Assembly (NCBI RefSeq): GCF_006874645.1
Contig: NZ_CP030082.1
Span: 1,736,001-1,800,000 of the forward strand
DNA length: 64,000 nt
Source: Bdellovibrio sp. ZAP7
GTDB taxonomy: Bacteria; Bdellovibrionota; Bdellovibrionia; Bdellovibrionales; Bdellovibrionaceae
Direction: 5' to 3'
A program made the translations under genes and the position numbers. Under the pieces are notes generated by a model. That model was not told the DNA's origin and ran no database searches. It was given only the letters and a program-made list of their open reading frames with translations. Positions 37,067-45,346 of this stretch are shown here, piece after piece (within the stretch, counting starts at the first letter, position 1; each line of letters starts with the position of its first letter).

Positions 37067-37642
37067 ATGAAAAAAATGATGATGATGATTTTGTCTTTGG
37101 GATTTGTCGGCACAACAGCAATGGCTTTTGAAGGTGCTTTTGTTCCAGCTCTTGATGGCAACGCTAGTGTTCAACCTTTGAAAGGTACTTGCTCTGCGGA
37201 ACCAACTCCAGGTGGCAACTATTGTAAGCCAGTTGGCAACTCTTGCCCTGCAGGTTACGACACTTTCGCAAAACTTTGCTGGGGTGGTTTGAAGAAGGGT
37301 TTCCACAAATGTGGTATCTCTTGTAAGCCAACATCTCAATGTTCATGGAACAACAGTGGTGATTACCGTTGCTCTGGCGATCACGCTCACAACTTGTCTG
37401 CAGTTTCAGGTGCTTTGCAATTGAATGCAGAAGGGGGCGTTGATCTTTTGAAAGCTAAAAAAACTTGTGAAGAGCTTGATCCAAGCCAAGCTTACCAAGG
37501 AAACACTTGTACTCCAGCTGATGGCAAAACTTGCTACGCTCCCTACAAGCGTATGGCTAAATACTGCTTCGGTGGTTGGAAACGTCCATTGTACAAATGC
37601 GGTATCGTTTGCTCGGTTCCTCGTGAACCAACTCAAAACTAA
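37067..37642 (+). CDS. Secreted Cys-rich protein, two-module paralogue 2
   Basis: The 191-residue product is a close paralogue of the preceding gene, from the signal peptide (SLGFVGTTAMAFEGAF) onward. The first module holds YCKPVGNSCPAGY, KLCWGGLKKGFHKCGISC and a shortened CSWNNSGDYRCSGD; the second has TCTPADGKTCYAPY and KYCFGGWKRPLYKCGIVC. A terminator separates it from its neighbour, so each copy may be expressed independently. It arose by tandem duplication. Confidence 0.82.
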   Translation: MKKMMMMILSLGFVGTTAMAFEGAFVPALDGNASVQPLKGTCSAEPTPGGNYCKPVGNSCPAGYDTFAKLCWGGLKKGFHKCGISCKPTSQCSWNNSGDYRCSGDHAHNLSAVSGALQLNAEGGVDLLKAKKTCEELDPSQAYQGNTCTPADGKTCYAPYKRMAKYCFGGWKRPLYKCGIVCSVPREPTQN

Positions 37643-37687
37643 GATCGTCTGATTTTAGATTGAAAGCTCCGGTCGCGGAGCCAAATG

Positions 37688-37720
37688 AAAAGCCTGTTCT
37701 GAGAAGAACGGGCTTTTTTA
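37688..37720. terminator. Bidirectional terminator
   Basis: A 13-bp stem AAAAGCCTGTTCT / AGAACGGGCTTTT with one G-U pair is followed by TTTTTATTTTT; it serves the Cys-rich gene and the converging DMT gene. Confidence 0.9.
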
Positions 37721-38638
37721 TTTTTCAACGGCCTTGGTGCCGTTTGAATTGTAACTCAATATCAAGATCGTGCAGATAATAAGAGTCGCACCAATCCAAT
37801 CCGACGTATCAAATTTTACGTCCATCCACAGAACTGCAACAAATGAGGCGGAGAGTGGCTCGGCACAGGCAAGGAGACTTGCCTTTGTGGGGCCGATGAA
37901 GCGAACGGCAGTTAAGTAGGCAAAGAAAGCAAATAAGCTTCCGATCAAAACGATAAATCCAATCGAGGCGATGCTGGTAAAGGTCCAAACAGCTTCCGAT
38001 GAAAACGGAGACTTGAATAGTGATATAATTATTCCACCGATTATCATGCCCCAACCCAAAACAACGGTTGAATCGTTATTTTTCAACAGGGGAACGGGGA
38101 TGATGGAGTAAATGGCGAGTGTCACCGCTGATGCCAGGCCAAGAATTAGCGCTTTGTTGCTGATCGCGAGGGTCTTGAGATCTCCATGTGTTACCAGGAG
38201 CGCGGTTCCTAACATGGCTAAAATCACCGCCGTGGCTTCAATTCGTGTTGGGAGTCGTTTGTATTTTGCAGCGTAATAGGCCGTGATAAAAAGCGGCCCC
38301 AGGTATTGCAAGATGGTTGCGGTCGCCGCATTCGATGCTGCAATCGCCGCAAGGTAAGTATATTGAACTCCCAACATGCCAATGACTCCGAACGTTCCCA
38401 GGCGGAGTGCAGTTCTGCGATCTTTCCAGAGTGCAAAGATTTTGCGACCGGAAATCTGTGAAAAGATCAAAAGTATTAATCCTGAAATCAGAAGGCGAAT
38501 GGTGACCAGCCATTCGAGATTCACGTTATAGCTTTCGAACACAAGCTGAGAAAAATTGCCGGAGACACCCCACGCCGTTGCCGCCAATATAGCAAGCAGA
38601 CTTCCGATAAGTGTTTCACGCTGTTTAGAACTATTCAT
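37718..38638 (-). CDS. EamA/DMT-family transporter
   Basis: The 306-residue protein has about ten membrane helices in two EamA halves, with the typical GSLLAILAATAWGVSG start and a C-terminal repeat ending SFVAVLWMDVKFDTSDWIG. The family exports amino acids or other small metabolites; the substrate is unknown. I start at the ATG at 38638; the frame extends to 38692. Confidence 0.88.
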   Translation of the reverse strand: MNSSKQRETLIGSLLAILAATAWGVSGNFSQLVFESYNVNLEWLVTIRLLISGLILLIFSQISGRKIFALWKDRRTALRLGTFGVIGMLGVQYTYLAAIAASNAATATILQYLGPLFITAYYAAKYKRLPTRIEATAVILAMLGTALLVTHGDLKTLAISNKALILGLASAVTLAIYSIIPVPLLKNNDSTVVLGWGMIIGGIIISLFKSPFSSEAVWTFTSIASIGFIVLIGSLFAFFAYLTAVRFIGPTKASLLACAEPLSASFVAVLWMDVKFDTSDWIGATLIICTILILSYNSNGTKAVEK

Positions 38639-38726
38639 AATGTGAAGATAGCCCGTTGCTAAAGTAAGTAAAGAATAAACTATATGGTTCATTTACAAAT
38701 CATCAGTCGTTAAATATCCTTATGTC

Positions 38727-39863
38727 ATGAAGAGTTCCACTTATATAAACCTTCTTTTAAATCCTCAGAGTCTCAATAAGGGAAAGTCTATCCTTACTGC
38801 GAGCGAGGTGGCGAGTGACGTCGGACTTCTGATTCAGGCTTTAGAGTACGCTTATCCGGCGAAATGGATCATGAGTTCCGATTCGTGGGCCGATGTTCTG
38901 CAAAAAATTAAAGCGGTTCATTTTGAAGAAAATGTTTCGAATGAAGTTTTCGGTTCTGCTTTGGCCGATATCTTGTGGCAGATCCCTGATGGTCATCTGG
39001 CGGTGAAGCTCGATGGAAAAGTATTGGGCGAATTCCTTCATATACAAACGAAAATGCCCTCTACCGGTCATAATCTGGTTAGTTCTGGATCAAATTTAGC
39101 TTGGAATGTTGAGCAGAGGAAAAGTGCGACTGGCGTAGTATCGATTGTCGCTATTTCTCATTTTCCTCCGTCTTCGGATCCTCAGTGGTTTGGTTTTTCG
39201 GAAGCGATTCGCGGCACCCTGGATTCATCAGCTGTGATCGTAGATTTACGGGGAAATGTTGGCGGGGACGACGCCAAAGGTATTGAGATGGTATCCATTC
39301 TTCTGGGGCGAGAGCTTGAGATGGATTGGGTTCAAGAGGTTGTCTGTGAGACAGCTGAATCGTTGGCTCTTCAAATCAATACTTACGAGCTCATAATTTG
39401 GAATCGCTATACTTCTAAAAATATAACACCACCTGCCGAGCTGACAGATCATCTTGATTCATTAAAAGGTAAAGCGAACGCACTTGCGCTTGGTGCGAAG
39501 GATGGTGGCAAGGTAGTCGTTGACCACGCGCCAAGGTCTGCAACCTCTGAGACGACGCTGGCTTTTAAGAATAAGATATTCGTTTTAGTTGATCCGGTGA
39601 CGGCCTCCAGTGGCGAGTGGGCCGCACTTTATTTAAAGCGACACCCCAATGCTGTGATTGTGGGTGAAAACACCCGCGGGATGATTCACTTTGGAAATTC
39701 GGGTTTGCTGTATTTGCCCCATAGCGGTCTTTGTATTACTCTTTGTATGAAAATTAATGATCTCACAGATGGCCGCTTTTTTGAAAGAACGGGAATTGTT
39801 CCCGATATGCGAATTGCGAACAGGGATTCTCTCGAATATGTTCTAAGTTTAGGTATTGAATAA
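38727..39863 (+). CDS. S41-family peptidase-like protein, no signal peptide
   Basis: The 378-residue protein matches the S41 (C-terminal processing/tricorn-like) peptidase core: VIVDLRGNVGGDD and FVLVDPVTASSGEWAALYL, where the Ser near residue 293 is the candidate nucleophile. There is no PDZ domain that I can see, and no obvious signal peptide, which is unusual because most S41 proteases are exported. The gene lies 2 nt upstream of a CPBP membrane protease gene in the same operon. Activity is inferred. Confidence 0.82.
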   Translation: MKSSTYINLLLNPQSLNKGKSILTASEVASDVGLLIQALEYAYPAKWIMSSDSWADVLQKIKAVHFEENVSNEVFGSALADILWQIPDGHLAVKLDGKVLGEFLHIQTKMPSTGHNLVSSGSNLAWNVEQRKSATGVVSIVAISHFPPSSDPQWFGFSEAIRGTLDSSAVIVDLRGNVGGDDAKGIEMVSILLGRELEMDWVQEVVCETAESLALQINTYELIIWNRYTSKNITPPAELTDHLDSLKGKANALALGAKDGGKVVVDHAPRSATSETTLAFKNKIFVLVDPVTASSGEWAALYLKRHPNAVIVGENTRGMIHFGNSGLLYLPHSGLCITLCMKINDLTDGRFFERTGIVPDMRIANRDSLEYVLSLGIE

Positions 39864-39865
39864 GA

Positions 39866-40627
39866 ATGAAAAACATCATTTATGGACTGTGGCTTATTGC
39901 CTATATCGTGCTTTCTTACTTCTTTTTTGTGGAAAGAGATTTTGCCACGGCTTTTTACAGTTGGTTGGGGTTGGTGATCGCAGTCGGTTTCGTTAAATCG
40001 CAGCGAGAACAATTGAAGCTTCTGATTTTGATCGGGGCATGTTTCACGGTTTTAAGAATCTTAGTGTATTCCAGTCCATTTTTAGAATGGCCAGTGGATT
40101 TTTATCTGGTGGCACTTTTTGGATACTTCCTTCTGCGCTTTGGTTTTCGCCAAAAGCCCGAAAAATTAAAGTGGTCTTTAAAGTTTTCAAAGCGGGAGTG
40201 GGCCTCAATATTTATCATTAATATTCCGGCCGTCGGTATTCTGCTTTGGTACTTTAAATTGCATCCCCAAGTCGCAGAGATGTTTCCGGAGCTGAATGTG
40301 CCGCTGTGGGGACTGCCTTTGGTGGTTTTGCTCCTGGCTGCCGTTAATGGTTTGCGTGAAGAGATCTTTTATCGAGGCCTGATACAGCCGGCTTCTTCGG
40401 TCAGCTCTCCTGCATGGTTCGTTGTTGGTTTACAGGCGGTGTTGTTCGGTTTTATGCATTACGCGAATTCGTTTCCCGAGGGTTGGTTGGGAGTTGTTAT
40501 GACCGCCGCATGGGGAGCTGCCATTGCCATTCAGTATCGTATGTTTAAATCCATTTCTTTGGCCTGGTTGACTCATACGATCGCTGATGCCGTGATGTTT
40601 GGAATTATTCTATTTGTGCGATCTTAA
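39866..40627 (+). CDS. CPBP-family intramembrane metalloprotease
   Basis: The 253-residue protein has about eight membrane helices and the CPBP/Abi motifs: LREEIFYRG (EExxxR), FGFMHYANSF and a final WLTHTIADAV. Family members include CAAX-prenyl-protease relatives and bacteriocin-immunity proteins. It is coupled to the S41 protease gene, so the pair may process the same substrate or protect the cell from a peptide. Confidence 0.88.
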   Translation: MKNIIYGLWLIAYIVLSYFFFVERDFATAFYSWLGLVIAVGFVKSQREQLKLLILIGACFTVLRILVYSSPFLEWPVDFYLVALFGYFLLRFGFRQKPEKLKWSLKFSKREWASIFIINIPAVGILLWYFKLHPQVAEMFPELNVPLWGLPLVVLLLAAVNGLREEIFYRGLIQPASSVSSPAWFVVGLQAVLFGFMHYANSFPEGWLGVVMTAAWGAAIAIQYRMFKSISLAWLTHTIADAVMFGIILFVRS

Positions 40628-40774
40628 TCAAGATTGTCGGGAATTTTTAGCGTGTTTTCATTAAGGGAACACTTTCGCTATTTGCGCTTGAATCATTACA
40701 GAATTTATCAGTGACAGGAATAGCTGTTCCGAATTTAGCTTAGTGCACTTCAATCAAAAAAATAAGGAGTCACT

Positions 40775-41140
40775 ATGAAGTTCTTGTCCACGCTTGTTCT
40801 TTTGTTCGCCTTCCTGGGGTCGGCAGCTCATGCCTACCAAGGCACTTTGGAGTTCACGCAAGACGGTTCTGTGGTTGTAAAGCCTTTGTCTGTGAAATGT
40901 ACGCCAGATATCGCGGATCAGGACAATGCGCCTAGTTCTTGCGTTCCAACCGGCAAAGACTGTCCTGAACACTACACTCACTCAAGAAAATACTGCTGGG
41001 GTGGCTGGAAACGTGGGTTCTATCACTGTGGATACGCTTGCAACCGTAAGGCGGAATGCAAATGGGGCCCTCACGGTGATTACAAATGCGGTAACCCAGG
41101 CAGCGGACACAATCACGGCAGCAACCCAGGTCACGGTTAA
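40775..41140 (+). CDS. Secreted Cys-rich protein, one-module paralogue 3
   Basis: The 121-residue product has a signal peptide ending at SAAHAYQ and one copy of the same module as the genes at 36394 and 37067: SCVPTGKDCPEHY, KYCWGGWKRGFYHCGYAC, and CKWGPHGDYKCGNPG, then a Gly/His/Asn-rich tail (HNHGSNPGHG) that could bind metal. AAGGAG is 7 nt upstream of the ATG. It sits 3.1 kb from the tandem pair. Confidence 0.82.
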   Translation: MKFLSTLVLLFAFLGSAAHAYQGTLEFTQDGSVVVKPLSVKCTPDIADQDNAPSSCVPTGKDCPEHYTHSRKYCWGGWKRGFYHCGYACNRKAECKWGPHGDYKCGNPGSGHNHGSNPGHG

Positions 41141-41153
41141 TTGAGATTTTTGT

Positions 41154-41184
41154 AAAGCCCGTTCAGAAATGAACAGGCTTTTTT
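41154..41184. terminator. Bidirectional terminator
   Basis: A 12-bp stem AAAGCCCGTTCA / TGAACAGGCTTT with one mismatch is followed by T6. It lies between the Cys-rich gene and the converging HEXXH gene. Confidence 0.88.
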
Positions 41185-41204
41185 CTTTCGGGGGAGACCG
41201 ACGA

Positions 41205-42245
41205 TTAAGGCTTTGTGAGCTCCATGCGTACCAAGTTGCGGCCGGCATAAATGTTTAATAATGCCATTTGAATCTTTTGATCCATTTCTTCGATAGCCGC
41301 GACCAGTTTTGCGAAGTCTTCTCCAGAAGCATTTTTTACGTCGATACGAGGCAAAAGATCCTGCGGCCGTTGCAGGTTTTTGACGATCCTTAAAAACATT
41401 TTATCGTTGAAGGCTTGAACCGTCACCTCTTTGGAGGGTCCAAAGATTCGTGTGAGTTGGTCTTGCGCCATCTTGTCAGCGCGGGCTGCGCGATAGCCGT
41501 CCGCCAGGATTTTCATATAGTTCAATCTGATAAAGATATCACCAGTGTAGTCACTCAGAGGCGGCAAGGCCGGGTAGTTGGTTAGCAGAATGCCATCGTA
41601 TGTTGTCAGCTTTGCTTGATATTCAGTGATATAATCATTTACGAAGCTATAGAGCTCTTTTTTGTTTTTGCTAAGACGTCTGAACATATCTGCTCGACCT
41701 GCAATCCCACCGAAATCAGTCTGCAAAGAACCCGGCTTGGCGTAGCCGTTCACAGCTAAATAAAATCCAGACTGCTGTTGCAGTGTCGTTGCCTGTTCCT
41801 CGTTAAACCCGATCAAATGAGAATACTCATGAATCATTAGCGACAACACCTGGGACTTAAAGTTATCCAGTTGAAGCTTCGTTTTAAGTGTCCACGTGCT
41901 GACGCAAATGCTGTTGCTTGGAGTGCTGTAAGCGGCAGCATCTTTGCTTTCGCCATTGGCATAGCAGGCGTCGTGGCCAATGACGTTGATTGGGGTGTTG
42001 ATTACCACCTGACGAAGTTTTTCCAATAATTCTGGCGTCAGAGGTGAATTTGCGGGATTCCACATCCAGCTGTGAATCAGAAATTGGGCATCTCTTTGGA
42101 TGTTGCGAAGAGTATCGACCAACAGGTCTTCGGGAACGTGTTCGCTTTGCTGGGAGTCGCCACCACTGCCAATACGTACGGTATTGGTCCATGCGGCAAA
42201 GGGAATAAGAGTGATATAGATCAGGCTTAAAATAAACTTCTTCAT
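41205..42245 (-). CDS. Secreted putative zinc metallopeptidase (HEXXH)
   Basis: The 346-residue product has a signal peptide (residues 1 to about 20) and a zincin motif HEYSHLIGFNEEQ near residue 137, where HExxH is followed by a Glu four residues after the second His. The C-terminal half is helical. A zinc-dependent peptidase in the periplasm or outside the cell is plausible; the family is not one I recognise. Its start overlaps the TIGR02147 regulator stop by 4 nt, so it is the second gene of that operon. Confidence 0.78.
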   Translation of the reverse strand: MKKFILSLIYITLIPFAAWTNTVRIGSGGDSQQSEHVPEDLLVDTLRNIQRDAQFLIHSWMWNPANSPLTPELLEKLRQVVINTPINVIGHDACYANGESKDAAAYSTPSNSICVSTWTLKTKLQLDNFKSQVLSLMIHEYSHLIGFNEEQATTLQQQSGFYLAVNGYAKPGSLQTDFGGIAGRADMFRRLSKNKKELYSFVNDYITEYQAKLTTYDGILLTNYPALPPLSDYTGDIFIRLNYMKILADGYRAARADKMAQDQLTRIFGPSKEVTVQAFNDKMFLRIVKNLQRPQDLLPRIDVKNASGEDFAKLVAAIEEMDQKIQMALLNIYAGRNLVRMELTKP

Positions 42246-43132
42246 ACTGGTAACTCCGTAAATGATTCCATTTTTTGCCCACTGTGAGACGTGTTTTCTT
42301 TTAAAACTTCGCTGGTCGCAAAGATGTTAAAATTCATTTGAAAAATGCGGGCGCCATTCAATTCTTTTGAAGTGTAACGAGCAGAAAGGGCATCAAAAAA
42401 CTCTTCCAGGTCGCGTTTTACGAGCGTGTACTCGTTGTCGTTCAAGGTCATCAGAAGGGTTCCAAAATGCCGAGTATTAATAGGAGCAGAGAGAGCATCC
42501 TGAGCTTCACCGAGGCTTTTATGATGAAAAGCCATCAGGGCCACATTCCCCAGTTCCGTTGGGATGTCCAAATCTTGCTCAGTCGCTTTCCAGCTATTTG
42601 ATTCATCATCGAAATAAGATAGTCCACAGGCTTCGATGCTTTCCAAAATTTCTAGTGCTTCTTTCTGGGGCAAATTAAAAGTATTGGCCACGTATTCCAC
42701 AGTACAAGTCAGTGACTTCAGACTCAGAAGTAAATGAACCCGGGGAGTTTTTGGATTGCGCAGAAAGTTGTAAACATCGGAAACTTTTTTTCCGCGCTGG
42801 TTTTTATTGAGCCTTAACATCTGCTGGAAATGATATTCTTTAATACGTATATTTGTGGCGTGGGTATATGCCACCAGATTTTCAAAGTATTCGCCATCAA
42901 TTTGGCTGAGCTTTAAAGATTGCAAGACCGGCGCAATTGAATCGAGCCCCAGGTTTCTTTTGCCGATGGAAACCTGTTGCAGGAAGCTGCGACTTTTAAA
43001 ACCGCATTGCAAAGTCCATGTACCAAAGGAGAATGTCGCTGATCGTTCCTTATTATACTGATACCACGCCTGCAAAAACTGCCGATAGTCGACGTAATCC
43101 ATGACTTGTGGTTTAGGTTTGCTCGTACTCAT
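42242..43132 (-). CDS. TIGR02147-family regulator-like protein
   Basis: The 296-residue protein matches the TIGR02147 family (DUF4423-like): DYVDYRQFLQAWYQYNKE at the N-terminus, an HTH-like region with FKSRSFLQQVSIGKRNLGLDS, then GEYFENLVAYTHATN. The family is abundant in Fibrobacter and Bdellovibrio relatives; a DNA-binding role is proposed from its HTH-like start, not proven. I start at the ATG at 43132 and treat the frame to 43201 as upstream sequence. It is coupled to the HEXXH gene and divergent from a small secreted protein gene. Confidence 0.82.
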   Translation of the reverse strand: MSTSKPKPQVMDYVDYRQFLQAWYQYNKERSATFSFGTWTLQCGFKSRSFLQQVSIGKRNLGLDSIAPVLQSLKLSQIDGEYFENLVAYTHATNIRIKEYHFQQMLRLNKNQRGKKVSDVYNFLRNPKTPRVHLLLSLKSLTCTVEYVANTFNLPQKEALEILESIEACGLSYFDDESNSWKATEQDLDIPTELGNVALMAFHHKSLGEAQDALSAPINTRHFGTLLMTLNDNEYTLVKRDLEEFFDALSARYTSKELNGARIFQMNFNIFATSEVLKENTSHSGQKMESFTELPV

Positions 43133-43151
43133 TTTCGTGTTCTCTTTCGAA

Positions 43152-43226
43152 ACCTTGAATACACTTAAAAATGAAATCAGGAAAGGATTGTGCATAACCA
43201 TATGAAATATTTGCTGTATTCAAGGT
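43152..43226. promoter_or_regulatory. Long-spaced inverted repeat in divergent promoter region
   Basis: ACCTTGAATACA (43152-43163) and TGTATTCAAGGT (43215-43226) form a perfect 12-bp inverted repeat with a 51-nt spacer, between the TIGR02147 gene and the oppositely oriented secreted protein gene. It looks like a paired operator for a regulator controlling both directions. Confidence 0.65.
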
Positions 43227-43337
43227 GGACTACGAATTGTAGTTTTGGATTCTCGTAAATTATTGAATTTTCAGTGTACGCCACGTAGTTTTCGCCAAAA
43301 CAAAAAAGCTGGTGTCAGCGAAAACAAGGAGAAACCA

Positions 43338-43754
43338 ATGAAACAAATTATTTTGACGATTCTGACGTCCCTTATGAGTGCATCTGCTTTTGCGGGAGGA
43401 GCCCTCATCCCACTAAAGGTTGAAGTGACACGCTATCAAGACGGCGCTATTCTTTGCTCAGTGACTAATTATGTAGGGACTGACGAAGAAACATTGTTCC
43501 GTTGCCCAGTGGCTTTGCAAATGAATGTTAACGCAAAGTTTACCTCTGCCCCAGGCGTGCGAATTGGTAACGGGGATGTTTATTTCTTCGCTGATTTGTC
43601 TGCGGCAATTCAATTGGATAATGGTGCTGTTGGGTATGAGTTCATTGGATTTAATGAACGAAATCAAAAGGCCGTGTTTCATGCCAACAGCAAGCAGGGT
43701 ATTGTGACCATCACCCTGACTCCTGATTATCGTCCGAAACAAATTGAACTTTAA
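43338..43754 (+). CDS. Small secreted protein of unknown function
   Basis: The 138-residue product has a signal peptide ending at ASAFAGG. Two cysteines (ILCSV, LFRCPV) may form a disulfide in a beta-rich domain. AAGGAGA lies 5 nt upstream of the ATG, which is why I do not use the open frame back to 43245. It is divergent from the TIGR02147/HEXXH operon and shares its inverted repeat, so it may be part of the same regulated function. Confidence 0.78.
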   Translation: MKQIILTILTSLMSASAFAGGALIPLKVEVTRYQDGAILCSVTNYVGTDEETLFRCPVALQMNVNAKFTSAPGVRIGNGDVYFFADLSAAIQLDNGAVGYEFIGFNERNQKAVFHANSKQGIVTITLTPDYRPKQIEL

Positions 43755-43784
43755 TAACCCCCGGGCATGGGTTAACTCCATCGC

Positions 43785-45116
43785 CTAAGACATTTTAAGA
43801 AGACGACTTTTTATTTCGTCTTCTTTGTCGCTGAGGTCTTCGCAAGTTTTTATATTCAGTTTGCACTCTCGTTCAAGGTTACCCAAGGTCTGCTTGAAAA
43901 GACTGTTGAGGGTGTCCATTTCTGAAAGTCTGGAGCTCAGGCTTTCTCCCGCACCCACTCGTGCCATTTCTATTTTTCCCACCACATGCAGCACTCCCAT
44001 ACCCGAAGTTACTTTGTTTAAAGTTTGGATGGAACTGAGCAGTGATTTACTGATGTGATTTAATTTCTCAGAGATTTCTCCCACCGATTGAATATTTTTG
44101 TTGATCAGATAGCGGATGGGTTCGCAGTTCAGTTGAAAAGATCTTTCAGTCTCAGCATCAAAGTCCTCCTTTTTTTGGCACGCCAACGAGGTTTCTTCTG
44201 CCAGCTGATTCATCATTTCAATTTGAAAACGAGAAATAGCCACCGCCACAAACATTTCAAAAACAGATTTTGAATAGTTTTTGAAAACGTCTTCGAAATG
44301 ACCGGAGCTGATGGCAATTTGCGAGGTGAGCTCTTGGAGGTTGGCAGCGACGGCACCCAGAGGTTTGCCCTCTTCTTTCAGGCGAGAGGCGGCGACCATC
44401 AGGTTGAGGGTCACAAATTTAACTTTGTGGCAGGTTTCAAGAATTTCTTCGCAATCTTTAAACAGGGGCGCGGTTTGCTCAAACAGTTGATACGCTTTGG
44501 AAAAGGTGAGGCGGGCGGCTTGCGTATTCATTGTGGAGTCGTGAATGAATTTTTCCAAGGCTTCTATTTGAAATTGTGATTTGATCTCGGTGATTTCGGC
44601 GGATTGCAGAAGGTGGTCGCGGCTGGACATTTCTTCCAGTAAAGCGCGGCACATAAAATCAGAATAGTCAGCAAAGCCCAAAGTTCGCAGGCGTTCTTCA
44701 ATCAAGGTGATTCCTTCGTCTAAAGGTAGACCCATGGTTTCCTGTGCTGTTAAGTCTTGATAGAGAGCCTGTACGATCGGAAAATATTTTGAACTGGGTT
44801 TTAAACGAATCGATAAAAATCCGTCTTCTAAGGGAAAGGCCATCGCAAAAACCCAATAGTACCGACCAGTTTTACTTTTGTTTTTTACATAGGCGGCGAT
44901 GGGTTTGTTCGCGTCGAGGTAATTCCAAAAGAGTTTAAAAACCGCGCGAGGAGTGTCGGGATGGCGAATGATATTGTGGGGGCGGTTTAATAGGTCTTCG
45001 CGCTCATACTCACTGACTCGGACAAAAACGGTGTTGCCAGATTGGATGATCCCTTTGCGGTTGGTTTTGGAAAAGAAGAGTTCGTGATACGAAAAGTCGG
45101 CTTCCTGCTTGCTCAT
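43785..45116 (-). CDS. PAS-domain protein with degenerate chemoreceptor-like signalling region
   Basis: The 443-residue protein has no membrane segment. Residues of about 15-115 are an Aer-like PAS domain (HNIIRHPDTPRAVFKLFW, GRYYWVFAMAFPL). The rest is long helical sequence, and KFVTLNLMVAASRLKEEGKP resembles the conserved hairpin of methyl-accepting chemotaxis proteins (ALNAAIEAARAGE), but with the key residues altered. It may sense a ligand or redox state and signal through helical bundles; coupling to CheA is uncertain because the tip is degenerate. Confidence 0.78.
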   Translation of the reverse strand: MSKQEADFSYHELFFSKTNRKGIIQSGNTVFVRVSEYEREDLLNRPHNIIRHPDTPRAVFKLFWNYLDANKPIAAYVKNKSKTGRYYWVFAMAFPLEDGFLSIRLKPSSKYFPIVQALYQDLTAQETMGLPLDEGITLIEERLRTLGFADYSDFMCRALLEEMSSRDHLLQSAEITEIKSQFQIEALEKFIHDSTMNTQAARLTFSKAYQLFEQTAPLFKDCEEILETCHKVKFVTLNLMVAASRLKEEGKPLGAVAANLQELTSQIAISSGHFEDVFKNYSKSVFEMFVAVAISRFQIEMMNQLAEETSLACQKKEDFDAETERSFQLNCEPIRYLINKNIQSVGEISEKLNHISKSLLSSIQTLNKVTSGMGVLHVVGKIEMARVGAGESLSSRLSEMDTLNSLFKQTLGNLERECKLNIKTCEDLSDKEDEIKSRLLKMS

Positions 45117-45309
45117 CTGAAACGTCCTTTAACAAGTTCTTAACAATATTATCGCGCGGATCTTTACAGAACTTTAACAACTTTTTACGGATCGTGTTTC
45201 ATAAGTAGTTAGAACGACTTGTTTTGCCCATTTAATGTGCAATTTTGCAGGCGAGATGCTGTTGTGAGAGTTTTAAAGGATTACTAAATCCGGGGTGGAT
45301 TTGCAGCGA

Positions 45310-45334
45310 GCAGTGACTCGAAATGAGTCACTGC
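45310..45334. other. Perfect hairpin after TrmH-family gene
   Basis: A 10-bp perfect stem GCAGTGACTC / GAGTCACTGC with a 5-nt loop lies 13 nt beyond the stop of the TrmH-type gene. There is no T-run, so it may protect the 3' end of the mRNA or act as a weak terminator. Confidence 0.5.
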
Positions 45335-45346
45335 ATTTCGCAGGCT

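Noticed and set aside
45126-45186. TTAACA repeats resembling Bacillus PhoP boxes upstream of the PAS protein gene
   Set aside because: The repeats are AT-rich and short, and the PhoP consensus is from a distant phylum; without a regulator or phosphate context the match is not meaningful.
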